64,000 bases of DNA, from NCBI GenBank assembly GCA_902535745.1, contig CACAUR010000005.1, positions 1-64,000 on the forward strand, written 5' to 3'. Position 1 is the first letter of the stretch. Each line of letters starts with the position of its first letter. Shown one piece after another: positions 44,538 to 53,831 of this stretch. Under the pieces are notes generated by a model. The model did not search any database and had not been told where the DNA came from. It saw only the letters and a list, made by a program, of their open reading frames with translations. Source of the DNA: an uncultured Pelagibacteraceae bacterium. Its GTDB lineage: Bacteria; Pseudomonadota; Alphaproteobacteria; Pelagibacterales; Pelagibacteraceae. Made by a program: the position numbers and the translations under genes.

Positions 44538-45270
44538 ATATCAAATCCTTATAGAGTACGCAGGTACTAATTATAATGGCTGGCAGATACAGAGAAAGGG
44601 GAAAACAATTCAAGGGAAGATTCAAAATACTATCTCAAAAATTCTTAAAGAAAAGGTAAATGTAATAGGATCAGGTAGAACTGACTCCGGAGTACATGCT
44701 TTAGAACAATCAGCTCATTTTGATACAAGCATTAAAATAGAAGATAGCAATAAATTTTTAAAATCAATTAATCATTTTTTATCTAGATACGGCATTAGTA
44801 TTTTAGACTTAAAAAAAAAAGAACTCACCTTTCACTCTCGATATTCTGCAAAAGCGAGAATATATAAATATGTTATTTTAAATCGTAAATCTGGTTCTGT
44901 ATTAAAAAATAAAAGGTGTTGGCACATAATAAAAAAACTTAATTTAGCAATGATGAAAAAAGGAGCAAAAAAATTAATTGGTACAAAAGATTTTTCAACA
45001 TTTAGATCATCAAGTTGTTCTGCGAAAACTCCAGTAAGAACAATTAAATCAATAAAATTTTTAACCAAAAAAGACATTATTGAGATTGAGATCAAAGCCC
45101 AGTCATTTCTTCAAAATCAGGTAAGATCGATGATCGGTTGCTTGAAGTATGTTGGCGAGAACAAATGGAGTATTCAAAAATTTGACAAGATAATCAAATC
45201 AAAAAAAAGAATTAATTGTGCACCCCCTGCTCCAGCAGAGGGACTTTATTTAACTAAAGTGATTTATTAG
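44530..45270 (+). CDS. truA: tRNA pseudouridine(38-40) synthase
   Basis: IEYAGTNYNGWQIQ; GSGRTDSGVHALEQSAHFDT. Confidence 0.95.
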   Translation: MNRYQILIEYAGTNYNGWQIQRKGKTIQGKIQNTISKILKEKVNVIGSGRTDSGVHALEQSAHFDTSIKIEDSNKFLKSINHFLSRYGISILDLKKKELTFHSRYSAKARIYKYVILNRKSGSVLKNKRCWHIIKKLNLAMMKKGAKKLIGTKDFSTFRSSSCSAKTPVRTIKSIKFLTKKDIIEIEIKAQSFLQNQVRSMIGCLKYVGENKWSIQKFDKIIKSKKRINCAPPAPAEGLYLTKVIY

Positions 45271-45736
45271 TTTTTTTTTTACTAATAGCGAATTTTTTAT
45301 TTATCCTAAACCTAGAACCTGCCCTTACAATATATCCGCAACAATTTTTTGCACCACATTTACAAGGGAACTGTTTATAGTCTTTATCAAATCCAAAACC
45401 ATAATCACAAGTCAGTTCTTCTTCTTTTTTAATATCTCTAATTGCTGATATCCAGATCTTATAACCTTTTCCCTCATAGTCACAATTGTTATTACATGAG
45501 TGATTAATCAAACCTGCGGTATTCCAATTAAAATCTCCATCTAAAGTATATCTATTATTAAGTGTGAATAAATAGATTGGTTTATTATTGTCAAATTTTT
45601 CTGACTCCTCAACTTCTTTATTAGTAATGATTTTTCCAATATAATTAATTATTTTAGTTCCTTCTTTAATATCTTTAGTTGCATATAAACCTCGTCTGTT
45701 GTCTATTTTAGACTTTTTGATCTTATACAGTTTCAT
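45254..45736 (-). CDS. SET domain-containing protein lysine methyltransferase
   Basis: GLYATKDIKEGTKIINYIGK; AGLINHSCNNNCDY; ELTCDYGF; post-SET-like CKCGAKNCCGYI. Confidence 0.9.
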   Translation of the reverse strand: MKLYKIKKSKIDNRRGLYATKDIKEGTKIINYIGKIITNKEVEESEKFDNNKPIYLFTLNNRYTLDGDFNWNTAGLINHSCNNNCDYEGKGYKIWISAIRDIKKEEELTCDYGFGFDKDYKQFPCKCGAKNCCGYIVRAGSRFRINKKFAISKKKTNKSL

Positions 45737-46659
45737 TAATTATTTTCTTCGAGAGCATTTACATGATTAAATGCGCTATCTGCAAGGGCATTAAGGTCGT
45801 ACCCTCCCTCCAACACTGATATTACTTTTCCACTAGTGAATTCGTTTGTTGCTTTAAGAGTTTTTTTTGTAATCTCATAAAAATCTTCAGATTTTAATTC
45901 AAACTGTGCTAAAGGATCGGCAATATTTGCGTCAAAGCCCATGCTTAAGATCAAAAATTCAGGTTTAAATTCAACCAGTTTATCTAAAACTCTATCCAAA
46001 GCATTCATATATTTCTCTGATGTAGTCCCAGCAGGAAGAGGCACATTGAAAATATTATTATGTTTACCTTTTTCTTTTTCACTTCCAGTGCCTGGATAAA
46101 ATGGATATTGGTGTGTAGATAAGTATAGAACATTTTTATTATCGAAAAAGATATCTTGTGTCCCATTTCCATGATGGACATCAGGATCGAAAATTGCAAT
46201 TTTTTTATATTTATACTCTTCTATTAGATAATGGGCGGCAACTGCGCAATTATTATATATACAAAAACCCATCGCTTTACTTTTTTCTGCATGGTGGCCA
46301 GGAGGCCTCACTGCACAAAAAGCATTTTTAAATTTGTTCTGTTCAATACCGTCTATTGCTTTTATTACTGATCCTACTGCATCAATTGTAGCATCTTCAC
46401 TTCCGGGTGAAATTATAGTGTCCCCATCCAAAAATTTTAATCCTTGATTAGGAAAACTTTTTTTGACCATATTAACATAATTTTCATCATGTGCTTTTTT
46501 AAGTATTTTATGATCAAAAGTAGTTGGCTTATCCCATATTAAATTTTTATTTTTTTTTAGTCTTTGAGTTATTGCCGTTACTCTTTTTGGTTGTTCTGGA
46601 TGACCATCACCTGTTAAATGATTAACCGAAGTTTTTGAAGATATTATCGCAGTTTTCAC
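45736..46659 (-). CDS. Histone deacetylase family protein (class II-like)
   Basis: HPEQPKRV; RPPGHHAEKSKAMGFCIYNNCAVAA; FDPDVHHGNGTQDIF; GFDANIADPLAQ; EGGYDL. Confidence 0.93.
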   Translation of the reverse strand: MKTAIISSKTSVNHLTGDGHPEQPKRVTAITQRLKKNKNLIWDKPTTFDHKILKKAHDENYVNMVKKSFPNQGLKFLDGDTIISPGSEDATIDAVGSVIKAIDGIEQNKFKNAFCAVRPPGHHAEKSKAMGFCIYNNCAVAAHYLIEEYKYKKIAIFDPDVHHGNGTQDIFFDNKNVLYLSTHQYPFYPGTGSEKEKGKHNNIFNVPLPAGTTSEKYMNALDRVLDKLVEFKPEFLILSMGFDANIADPLAQFELKSEDFYEITKKTLKATNEFTSGKVISVLEGGYDLNALADSAFNHVNALEENN

Positions 46660-47813
46660 TAAAAATAGTTATAAAGAATGTTAGCATAAATTTTTGTTAA
46701 TTTCTTAAGATCATTTAAAGATACTGCTTCATCAACTTTATGCATTGTCTTACCTACAAGGCCAAATTCCAAACATGGAGAAATATTTTTTAGAAATCTA
46801 GCATCAGATGTTCCTCCAGTTGTCGAAAGTTTTGGTTTAATTTTAGTAAATTTTTTTACAACATTCTGTATCATATTTGTTGTAGCGTTTTGTTTTGTTA
46901 AAAATGCCTCACCAGATACTCGATAATCTATTTTAAATTTTGATTTATTTTTTGTATTAATTTTGCTTAAAATTTTATTAATTCTTTTTTTGATAGAACC
47001 TGATGAGTGCTTGTTATTAAATCTTATATTAAAAGTTGCATTAGCAACTCTTGGAATAACATTATCAGCGTTATTATTAATGTTTATTTTCGTAATCTCT
47101 AAATTTGTTGGCTGAAAGTTTTTGGCACCTTTATCGAACTTTATATTTTTTAATTCATTTAAAACTTTAACAATTATCGTTGAGGGATTATTTGCCCTAT
47201 GAGGATAAGCAACATGCCCTTGCATACCAATTATTTCTATTTTTCCAGTTAAACTTCCTCTTCGACCAATTTTTATCATTTCTCCTAATTTATTTGGATT
47301 TGTTGGTTCACCAACCAAACAAAAATTAATTTTTTCCCCCCTTTTTTTTAAATAATCTACGACTTTTTTTGTACCATTTACTGCATCTCCTTCTTCATCA
47401 CCTGTTATTAATAGACTAATTGATCCATTGAAACTTTTATTATTATTCAAAAAAATACTTACGGCTGAAACAAAAGCAGCTACTGAGCCTTTCATATCAT
47501 TCGCACCTCTACCAATTAAATGACCTTTTTTGACAGTTGGTCTGAAAGGATTAATTGTCCAGTCTTTTATATCTCCAGGGGGCACAACATCTAAGTGGCC
47601 CGCAAAACAAAAATTAGGCCCTTTACTTCCTAACCTAGCATATAAATTTTTCACTGGTTGAAAGTTTTTTTCTTTAAAATTCAAAATTTTAGTTTTGAAA
47701 CCCATTTTCTTTAATTTTTTTTCTAAAAATTTCATTACACCAGCGTCTCTGGGTGTAACTGATGGAAACTTCATTAGCTCTTTGGCTAATTGTAATTCAT
47801 TTATTTTTTGCAT
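46659..47813 (-). CDS. dapE: Succinyl-diaminopimelate desuccinylase
   Basis: FAGHLDVVPPGD; ANDMKGSVAAF; TGDEEGDAVNGT; TTGGTSDARF. Confidence 0.95.
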   Translation of the reverse strand: MQKINELQLAKELMKFPSVTPRDAGVMKFLEKKLKKMGFKTKILNFKEKNFQPVKNLYARLGSKGPNFCFAGHLDVVPPGDIKDWTINPFRPTVKKGHLIGRGANDMKGSVAAFVSAVSIFLNNNKSFNGSISLLITGDEEGDAVNGTKKVVDYLKKRGEKINFCLVGEPTNPNKLGEMIKIGRRGSLTGKIEIIGMQGHVAYPHRANNPSTIIVKVLNELKNIKFDKGAKNFQPTNLEITKININNNADNVIPRVANATFNIRFNNKHSSGSIKKRINKILSKINTKNKSKFKIDYRVSGEAFLTKQNATTNMIQNVVKKFTKIKPKLSTTGGTSDARFLKNISPCLEFGLVGKTMHKVDEAVSLNDLKKLTKIYANILYNYF

Positions 47814-47815
47814 AA

Positions 47816-48619
47816 TTAGTCTCTTAAAAGATCGTTAATTGATGTCTTTGACCTCGTCTTTGCGTCCACAGTTTTTATTATATGAACAGCATAAAGATCA
47901 TTATGAGTGCCAGGTACTACGACCGAATAAGGTGGAACATGCCCTTTTGTAACCTCACCATTTGATCTATTTACAATTTTTGTACTTTGACCAATGTAAC
48001 ATCCCATTGAAAGAACGCTTCCTTCTCCCACTATAACACCCTCTACAACTTCTGACATTGCTCCAACAAAAACATTATTCTCAATTATAGTTGGAAGTGC
48101 TTGAGCTGGTTCTAAGACTCCACCAATACCTGAACCAGCCGATATATGACAATTTTCTCCGATTTGACAGCAGCTACCAGCTCTACTAAAAGTATCCATC
48201 ATTGTTCCAGCACCGATGTACGCTCCTATGTTTACATAACAAGGCATGAGCACTGCATTTTTTCCAATGAAAGATCCTGGTCTTACTGGACTGTTTGGTG
48301 TCATTCGAAATCCAGCAGCCTTATGTTGTTCCTTTGTCCAATTAGCTGTTTTACCTTTTAATAAGTGAGCTTTATCGTACCAGCTACTATACGGACCGCT
48401 TAAATTATCCATAGGGTAAATTCTAAAACTAAGCATGATAGCCTTTTTTAGATGTTGATGAGTTTTCCATTCCCCATTAATTTTTTCTGCTACTCGAGAC
48501 TTACCACTATCTAAATCTTTAATTACTTGGTTTATTGCATCCTTTAAAGATTGATCTGAATCTTGATTTACTTGGTCTTTTTTTTCCCAAGCGTCATTAA
48601 TTATTTTTTCTAAGGACAT
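47816..48619 (-). CDS. dapD: Tetrahydrodipicolinate N-succinyltransferase
   Basis: Hexapeptide repeats; MPCYVNIGAYIGAGTMMDTFSRAGSCCQIG. Confidence 0.95.
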   Translation of the reverse strand: MSLEKIINDAWEKKDQVNQDSDQSLKDAINQVIKDLDSGKSRVAEKINGEWKTHQHLKKAIMLSFRIYPMDNLSGPYSSWYDKAHLLKGKTANWTKEQHKAAGFRMTPNSPVRPGSFIGKNAVLMPCYVNIGAYIGAGTMMDTFSRAGSCCQIGENCHISAGSGIGGVLEPAQALPTIIENNVFVGAMSEVVEGVIVGEGSVLSMGCYIGQSTKIVNRSNGEVTKGHVPPYSVVVPGTHNDLYAVHIIKTVDAKTRSKTSINDLLRD

Positions 48620-48622
48620 AAT

Positions 48623-49315
48623 TTATTTACTTTTTAATAACCTTATTTCTTTAAGAAATAAAGATAGATTTTCAATTTTATGAGAAATATAATCTTTATC
48701 AGAGTCAATTTTTCCAAAATGTTCGTCATTGATTAACCAAACAGTTGTACAGCCTTTTTCAAAGCCAATACTTAAATTTTTAGCTATATCTTCAATATAA
48801 ATTGTTTCTTTGGGTTTAATACCAAATTTTTTGACCATTAAATCAAAGGTCTGGGCTTCTGGTTTAGGAACATATCCAGCGTCTTTTATATCGAATACTT
48901 TTTCTTTTTCAAAAAGATCATAAATACCTAATCGGGTCAAAATATTTTGAGCATGCTCAGCGCTACCATTTGTAAAAATAAATTTTTCCATATCTAAATT
49001 CTCTAGTTCATTTCGTAATATTTTGTCTTCTTTCATAAATGAAATGTCAATATCATGTACATATTTAAGAAACTCATCTCCAATAACATTATGATGTAAC
49101 ATTAGACCGTTAAGGCTGGTATTGTACTTGTAAAAATAATTAGTTTGAAGTTCTTTTGCCTTTTTTTCATCTAAACCAAGTTTTTCCTGAATAAAAAGAG
49201 TCATTCTTTTTGATACAAGACCGAAGACTTTTTCTAAAGGATAGCCATTGTGAGAACCATAGCAAACCCCGTCAAGGTCCAAAAGAAGGTATTTCATTTC
49301 TTTTAAACTTTTCAT
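48623..49315 (-). CDS. HAD family hydrolase (pyrimidine 5'-nucleotidase type)
   Basis: LLLDLDGVCYG; FTNGSAEHA; YIEDIAKNL. Confidence 0.85.
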   Translation of the reverse strand: MKSLKEMKYLLLDLDGVCYGSHNGYPLEKVFGLVSKRMTLFIQEKLGLDEKKAKELQTNYFYKYNTSLNGLMLHHNVIGDEFLKYVHDIDISFMKEDKILRNELENLDMEKFIFTNGSAEHAQNILTRLGIYDLFEKEKVFDIKDAGYVPKPEAQTFDLMVKKFGIKPKETIYIEDIAKNLSIGFEKGCTTVWLINDEHFGKIDSDKDYISHKIENLSLFLKEIRLLKSK

Positions 49316-50160
49316 TTTCTTATTAATGTACCTGATCCTTTGTCGGAAAATAATTCAAACAAAACTGAACGAGGTTTACGACCGTCAATTATACCAACTG
49401 CAGTTACATCGTTTTTTACAGCATCAAGGCAAGTATTTATTTTTGGTATCATACCCTCAGTAATTGTTTTATCCTCTATCATTTCGGTTATTTTTAAAGA
49501 ATTGATTTCTGAAATAAGTTTTTTCTCTCTATTCAAAACGCCCTCAACATTTGTCATTAAAAGAAGTCTTCTTGATTTAAGAGATTTCGCAACTGCTCCA
49601 GCTGCATGATCTCCGTTAATATTATAGGTCTGTTTATTCTCTCCTAGCCCTAAAGGGGAGATAATAGGTATAATATTATTTTTTAATTTTTTAAAAATAG
49701 TTTCTGTATTAATTTTGTCAGGAATTCCCACGAAACCAAGTTCCTTTTGTTCAGGAATAATTTTTATAACATTATCTTTTTTTGTATGTAGTGAGGCTGC
49801 CTGGGACCCAATTTTTTTTAGAGAATTTACAATATCTTCATTAAAGTCAATAAGCACTGTCTCAACGACATTTATAATTTTTTCATCAGTAACTCTAAGA
49901 CCTCTTACAAATTTTGACTCAATATTTTGTTTAGACAACTCCCTTTTTATTCTTGGCCCTCCTCCGTGCACAACAACCACTTGCAAACCAAGCTTGTTAA
50001 GTACACTTAAATCTTTGATAAAATTATCAAAAATTTTTCTATCAATAAATACATTGCCCCCATACTTTATAACTATTATTTCATTTTTGTATTTCTCAAC
50101 ATATTTTAAAACTTCTTCGACTGGCGGTCCGTCAGTAGGTAAGATCTTTTTTAAATCCAT
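49312..50160 (-). CDS. argB: Acetylglutamate kinase (track start 50238; likely ATG at 50160, MDLKKILPTDG)
   Basis: IVIKYGGN; VVVHGGGPRI; NINGDHAAGAVAKSL; GMIPKINTCLDAV. Confidence 0.94.
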   Translation of the reverse strand: MDLKKILPTDGPPVEEVLKYVEKYKNEIIVIKYGGNVFIDRKIFDNFIKDLSVLNKLGLQVVVVHGGGPRIKRELSKQNIESKFVRGLRVTDEKIINVVETVLIDFNEDIVNSLKKIGSQAASLHTKKDNVIKIIPEQKELGFVGIPDKINTETIFKKLKNNIIPIISPLGLGENKQTYNINGDHAAGAVAKSLKSRRLLLMTNVEGVLNREKKLISEINSLKITEMIEDKTITEGMIPKINTCLDAVKNDVTAVGIIDGRKPRSVLFELFSDKGSGTLIRK

Positions 50161-51845
50161 TATTGAGAGGTTTTCACAGTAGTTCTCTTCATAATGACGT
50201 ACTGTTGAGCCATTGTAAGAATATTGTTGGCTGTCCAATACAGAACTAATCCTGAAGGGAAAGGTGCAAGTATTACAGTTAAAAAAACTGGAAAAAACAT
50301 AAAAATTTTCTTTTGTATATCATCTTGTGGAGCTGGATTAAGTTTCTGTTGCGCCCACATTGTTAAGCCCATCAATATTGGTAACGCACCAATGATTAAA
50401 AAGTCAGGTGGTGACCATGGTATCAGTCCAAATAAATTAAAAATTGATGTTGGGTCTTTTTCAGAAAGATCTTTTATCCATCCAAAAAAGGGCTGGTGTC
50501 TCATTTCAATTGTTACAAACAACATTTTATAAATAGCGAAAAAAAATGGTATAGAAATTAAAATTGGCACGCAACCACTTACAGGATTAACTCCTTCCTT
50601 TTTATAAAGCTGCATAATTGCTTGCTGAAGTTTCATCTTATCATCTTTATGCACTTCTTTAAGACGAGCCATTTCGGGTTGCAAAATTTTCATACGACTC
50701 ATTGATCTAAATGCATAATTATTGAGTGGAAAGAACAATAATCTTAAACAAACAGTTATTAATATAATTGCTAATCCATAATTTCCTGCAAGTTTAAAAA
50801 AGTAATCGTTTAAAAAGAATAAAGGTTTTACAATCCAATAAAACCAACCCCAGTCAATTACCAGATCAAATTTTGATAATCCCAATTTCTCATTGTACTC
50901 ATCAATTACATCTACCTCTTTTGCAGCAATAACAATATCAACTTTATTACTAATTTGCTTATTTGGTTCTGCCTCTAAAGCCTCAGTTTCTATAAAACTA
51001 ATTTTGAATTTTTCACTATACTCAAAATCTGCTCTAAAATTTTTATTCTTTTCTGGTATTAAACTTGTTAGCCAGTATTTGTCAGTGATACCTAGAAAAC
51101 CTTTTTCAGCATTGATTGAATATTTTTTGTCTATTACATCATCATAATCTTTCTCCACTAACTGATCATCAAACACCCCAAGCGGTCCCTCATGTAAAAT
51201 AAAAAAATTAACTATGTCTTTAGGAATATTTTTTCTGATAATTTGGCTATAGGGATAAAAATTATATGTTTTATTAGTATTATTTTTTATTTTTTGGTTA
51301 ATAGTGAATAAAAATTTATTATCAATGCTAATAATTTTTTCAAAAGTGAGTCCTTGAGCACTTTTCCACATTAATTTAACGTCGTTTCCCGGTGAAAGTT
51401 TTATGTTGCCCTCTACTTTCCATTTCGATTTATTATTCGGTAAATCAATATTTTTGTTGTTAGTTACCCAGCCTGTTTCTAAATAATATGTATCAGAAGC
51501 ATTTCTTGGATTTAGTAGCACAACCTTTTTTGTACCCTCGAGTTTTTCATTGTAATTTTTAAAAAGTAAATCGTCTATAATTGCACCTTTTAAAGAAATA
51601 GAACCTTTAATGTTATCATTTTCAAATATAATTCTTTTATCTTTATTTAAAGCTTCTTTTCTTGAAAGAAGATTATTAGTTTCGGAATTTTCTATTTCTG
51701 GAGCATCTAAACTTTTAACCGAGTCTATTCTTTTTTGTTTTATTTTTTCTCTATCTTCTGGCGAAGGTGAAAAAAATAAGGCCCACAAAACAATTATTGC
51801 TGCACTAAGTGATATAGCTGCGATTATATTTTTATTTGAGTCCAT
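50160..51845 (-). CDS. yidC: Membrane protein insertase YidC
   Basis: N-terminal TM plus periplasmic domain; NYGLAIILITVCLRLLFFPL; MSRMKILQPEMARLKE; VLYWTANNILTMAQQ. Confidence 0.95.
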   Translation of the reverse strand: MDSNKNIIAAISLSAAIIVLWALFFSPSPEDREKIKQKRIDSVKSLDAPEIENSETNNLLSRKEALNKDKRIIFENDNIKGSISLKGAIIDDLLFKNYNEKLEGTKKVVLLNPRNASDTYYLETGWVTNNKNIDLPNNKSKWKVEGNIKLSPGNDVKLMWKSAQGLTFEKIISIDNKFLFTINQKIKNNTNKTYNFYPYSQIIRKNIPKDIVNFFILHEGPLGVFDDQLVEKDYDDVIDKKYSINAEKGFLGITDKYWLTSLIPEKNKNFRADFEYSEKFKISFIETEALEAEPNKQISNKVDIVIAAKEVDVIDEYNEKLGLSKFDLVIDWGWFYWIVKPLFFLNDYFFKLAGNYGLAIILITVCLRLLFFPLNNYAFRSMSRMKILQPEMARLKEVHKDDKMKLQQAIMQLYKKEGVNPVSGCVPILISIPFFFAIYKMLFVTIEMRHQPFFGWIKDLSEKDPTSIFNLFGLIPWSPPDFLIIGALPILMGLTMWAQQKLNPAPQDDIQKKIFMFFPVFLTVILAPFPSGLVLYWTANNILTMAQQYVIMKRTTVKTSQ

Positions 51846-51848
51846 CTT

Positions 51849-52091
51849 TTAATTTTTATTTTTTTTTACTGGTTCAAATCCCTCACCACCACCAAGGAAT
51901 TTAATAGGATGACAACTCAAAACTCTTTTGGTGCCTTTGAAAAAACCTTTAATCAAACCATACTCCTTTAAAGACTCTATAAAATACTCTGAACAAGTTG
52001 GTAAATACCTACAGTTGTTACCCAGCAAAGGTGAGATTAAGTACTGATAAAACTTTATTATCTTGATAATAATCTTGGTTAAAATCTTCAT
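51849..52091 (-). CDS. yidD: Membrane protein insertion efficiency factor YidD
   Basis: YQYLISPLLGNNCRYLPTCSEYFIESLKEYG. Confidence 0.95.
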   Translation of the reverse strand: MKILTKIIIKIIKFYQYLISPLLGNNCRYLPTCSEYFIESLKEYGLIKGFFKGTKRVLSCHPIKFLGGGEGFEPVKKNKN

Positions 52092-52432
52092 TAACTTATT
52101 TTTTCAAAACTTTTTTGTAATGCCTCTTTAATTTCATTGTATTTTTCCTCTAAAACACTTTTTTTTGCAAGAACTAAATAAGAAAAGTTAAGATTTAATT
52201 TAGCTATTTTAGTTATTGCATATGTCATATTTTTAAGCCTTCTTTTTATCTTATTTCTATCAACAGCTTTACCCATTTTCTTTTTTGCTACAAAACTAAT
52301 ATTGAGACATGTATTTTTTTTATCAGGAATTTTTTTAAAAAAAATCGTCAGATAAGAATTAGAAATTTTTCTTCCATTAAGAATTTTTTTAAAGTCCTCA
52401 TTCTTTGAGAGACTTTTGATTTTAATATTCAT
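52091..52432 (-). CDS. rnpA: Ribonuclease P protein component
   Basis: SFVAKKKMGKAVDRNKIKRRLKN; lies between rpmH and yidD. Confidence 0.92.
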   Translation of the reverse strand: MNIKIKSLSKNEDFKKILNGRKISNSYLTIFFKKIPDKKNTCLNISFVAKKKMGKAVDRNKIKRRLKNMTYAITKIAKLNLNFSYLVLAKKSVLEEKYNEIKEALQKSFEKIS

Positions 52433-52566
52433 TAAACAGTAAGTTTTTTTCGACCTTTTTTTCTTCTTCTGGCAAGAAGTTTTTTTCCACCTTTTGTTTT
52501 CATTTTTGATCTAAATCCGTGGCGTCTTTTTCTGACAAGTTTACTTGGTTGATAAGTTCTTTTCAT
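52432..52566 (-). CDS. rpmH: 50S ribosomal protein L34 (below ORF-track length)
   Basis: Translated by hand: [49 protein letters not shown] overlap with rnpA start. Confidence 0.95.
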   Translation of the reverse strand: MKRTYQPSKLVRKRRHGFRSKMKTKGGKKLLARRRKKGRKKLTV

Positions 52567-52623
52567 AAGATTTTAATTATGTAGTATTAAAAATTTAAGT
52601 ACTTATAATGTAAAATCTATAAT

Positions 52624-53346
52624 ATGCAAACTATGAAAAATGTAAAAATATGGTTAGGTTTAGCCTATATTATATTCCTGGGATTGTTTTTATACTTCTT
52701 GTTAACTTACATAAGTATTGAGGAATTAACTTCATATAGTTTTCTCAAATCAAATAGTGAGTATCTAATTAATTTTAAACAAAATAAAATAATGTTCACA
52801 TCTTTTATATTTGTTCTATTTGGAATTGTTTGGATTTCTTTACTTCAAGGATTTGGGTCTCCATTAGGATTGATTTGTGGATATATTTTCGGACCTTACT
52901 TTGGAACTTTAATTTTTTCATTAACTTTTGCTTTAGGATCTAGTGTAACTTTTATTGTTGCTAATTATTTTTTTAAAAACTACATCATTGAAAAAATACA
53001 AAATAAGTATCAATATCTAAATGATAAAATAAGAAATAATCAGCTTTTAGCGGTTGGCCTCCTAAGATTTCTTGGTGGAATTCCGACTCAGATTCAAAAT
53101 TTAATACCTGTATTATTTGATGTAAAATTAAAAAACTATTTTTTTGGGACCTTACTTGGAGTTATTATTCAAGCATTTATAGTTTGTTCACTAGGATCAG
53201 CTTTAGAAAAAAAAATATATGAAAATGATGAATTACCTAAATTATTTGATCTTCTAAAAACTCAAGAAATTTATTTACCAATATCGGCTATAATATTTTT
53301 GTTCTTTTTAACATTTATTTTAAGAAAATTTTTCTTTGAAAAGTAA
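52624..53346 (+). CDS. TVP38/TMEM64 family (DedA-like) membrane protein
   Basis: GSPLGLICGYIFGPYFGTLIF; LLRFLGGIPTQIQNLIPVLF. Confidence 0.8.
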   Translation: MQTMKNVKIWLGLAYIIFLGLFLYFLLTYISIEELTSYSFLKSNSEYLINFKQNKIMFTSFIFVLFGIVWISLLQGFGSPLGLICGYIFGPYFGTLIFSLTFALGSSVTFIVANYFFKNYIIEKIQNKYQYLNDKIRNNQLLAVGLLRFLGGIPTQIQNLIPVLFDVKLKNYFFGTLLGVIIQAFIVCSLGSALEKKIYENDELPKLFDLLKTQEIYLPISAIIFLFFLTFILRKFFFEK

Positions 53347-53421
53347 TGGTGCCCTCGATGAGAATCTAACTCATGACTGACCCTTACCAAGGGCCTGTTT
53401 TAACACTAAAACTACAAGGGC
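53347..53421 (-). tRNA. tRNA-Thr (GGU), CCA encoded
   Basis: GCCCTTG..CGAGGGC acceptor; GGCCC TTGGTAA GGGTC anticodon arm; ATGAG TTAGATT CTCAT T-arm with atypical loop. Confidence 0.85.
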
Positions 53422-53514
53422 GAGCAAATAAAAATAGTGTAAAAATCAATAAAATTCAAATTTTTGACTTAATTTTTTATTTTATTATAGCTATAATAAT
53501 TTTTTGGTAATTTT

Positions 53515-53709
53515 ATGGGAATTCATTACGACTATAAATCGACGAGAGGCGCTAAAGCTATGGAGAAGCAGGCTAAAAGAGAAAAGAAATTAGCTGAGCG
53601 AAGAGCCAAAAAACAATCTAAGCAGGGAACAAATAAATCTGAAGATAAAACGATACCAATTGATCAAGTTGTAACTTTGGAACATCTTACAAATCCTGAG
53701 AAAAAATAA
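53515..53709 (+). CDS. Hypothetical small basic protein
   Basis: MGIHYDYKSTRGAKAMEKQAKREKKLAERRAKKQSK..IPIDQVVTLEHLTNP. Confidence 0.6.
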   Translation: MGIHYDYKSTRGAKAMEKQAKREKKLAERRAKKQSKQGTNKSEDKTIPIDQVVTLEHLTNPEKK

Positions 53710-53717
53710 ACTTTTTA

Positions 53718-53831
53718 ATGAATTCTAAAAGAAAGCCTTCTAAGCTTGATCTCGAGAAAGCCCTTAGAAAAAATTTAAGAAAGAGAAAAATTCACAAACG
53801 AAAAAATCAAAACAATGATTCTAAACGATAA
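53718..53831 (+). CDS. Hypothetical 37 aa highly basic ORF overlapping dcd start
   Basis: MNSKRKPSKLDLEKALRKNLRKRKIHKRKNQNNDSKR*; not in the ORF track. Confidence 0.5.
   Translation: MNSKRKPSKLDLEKALRKNLRKRKIHKRKNQNNDSKR

Noticed and set aside
50161-50238. N-terminal extension of argB in the ORF track (MDSQQYSYNGSTVRHYEENYCENLSI)
   Set aside because: Overlaps the conserved yidC C-terminus; MDLKKILPTDG at 50160 is the natural start.
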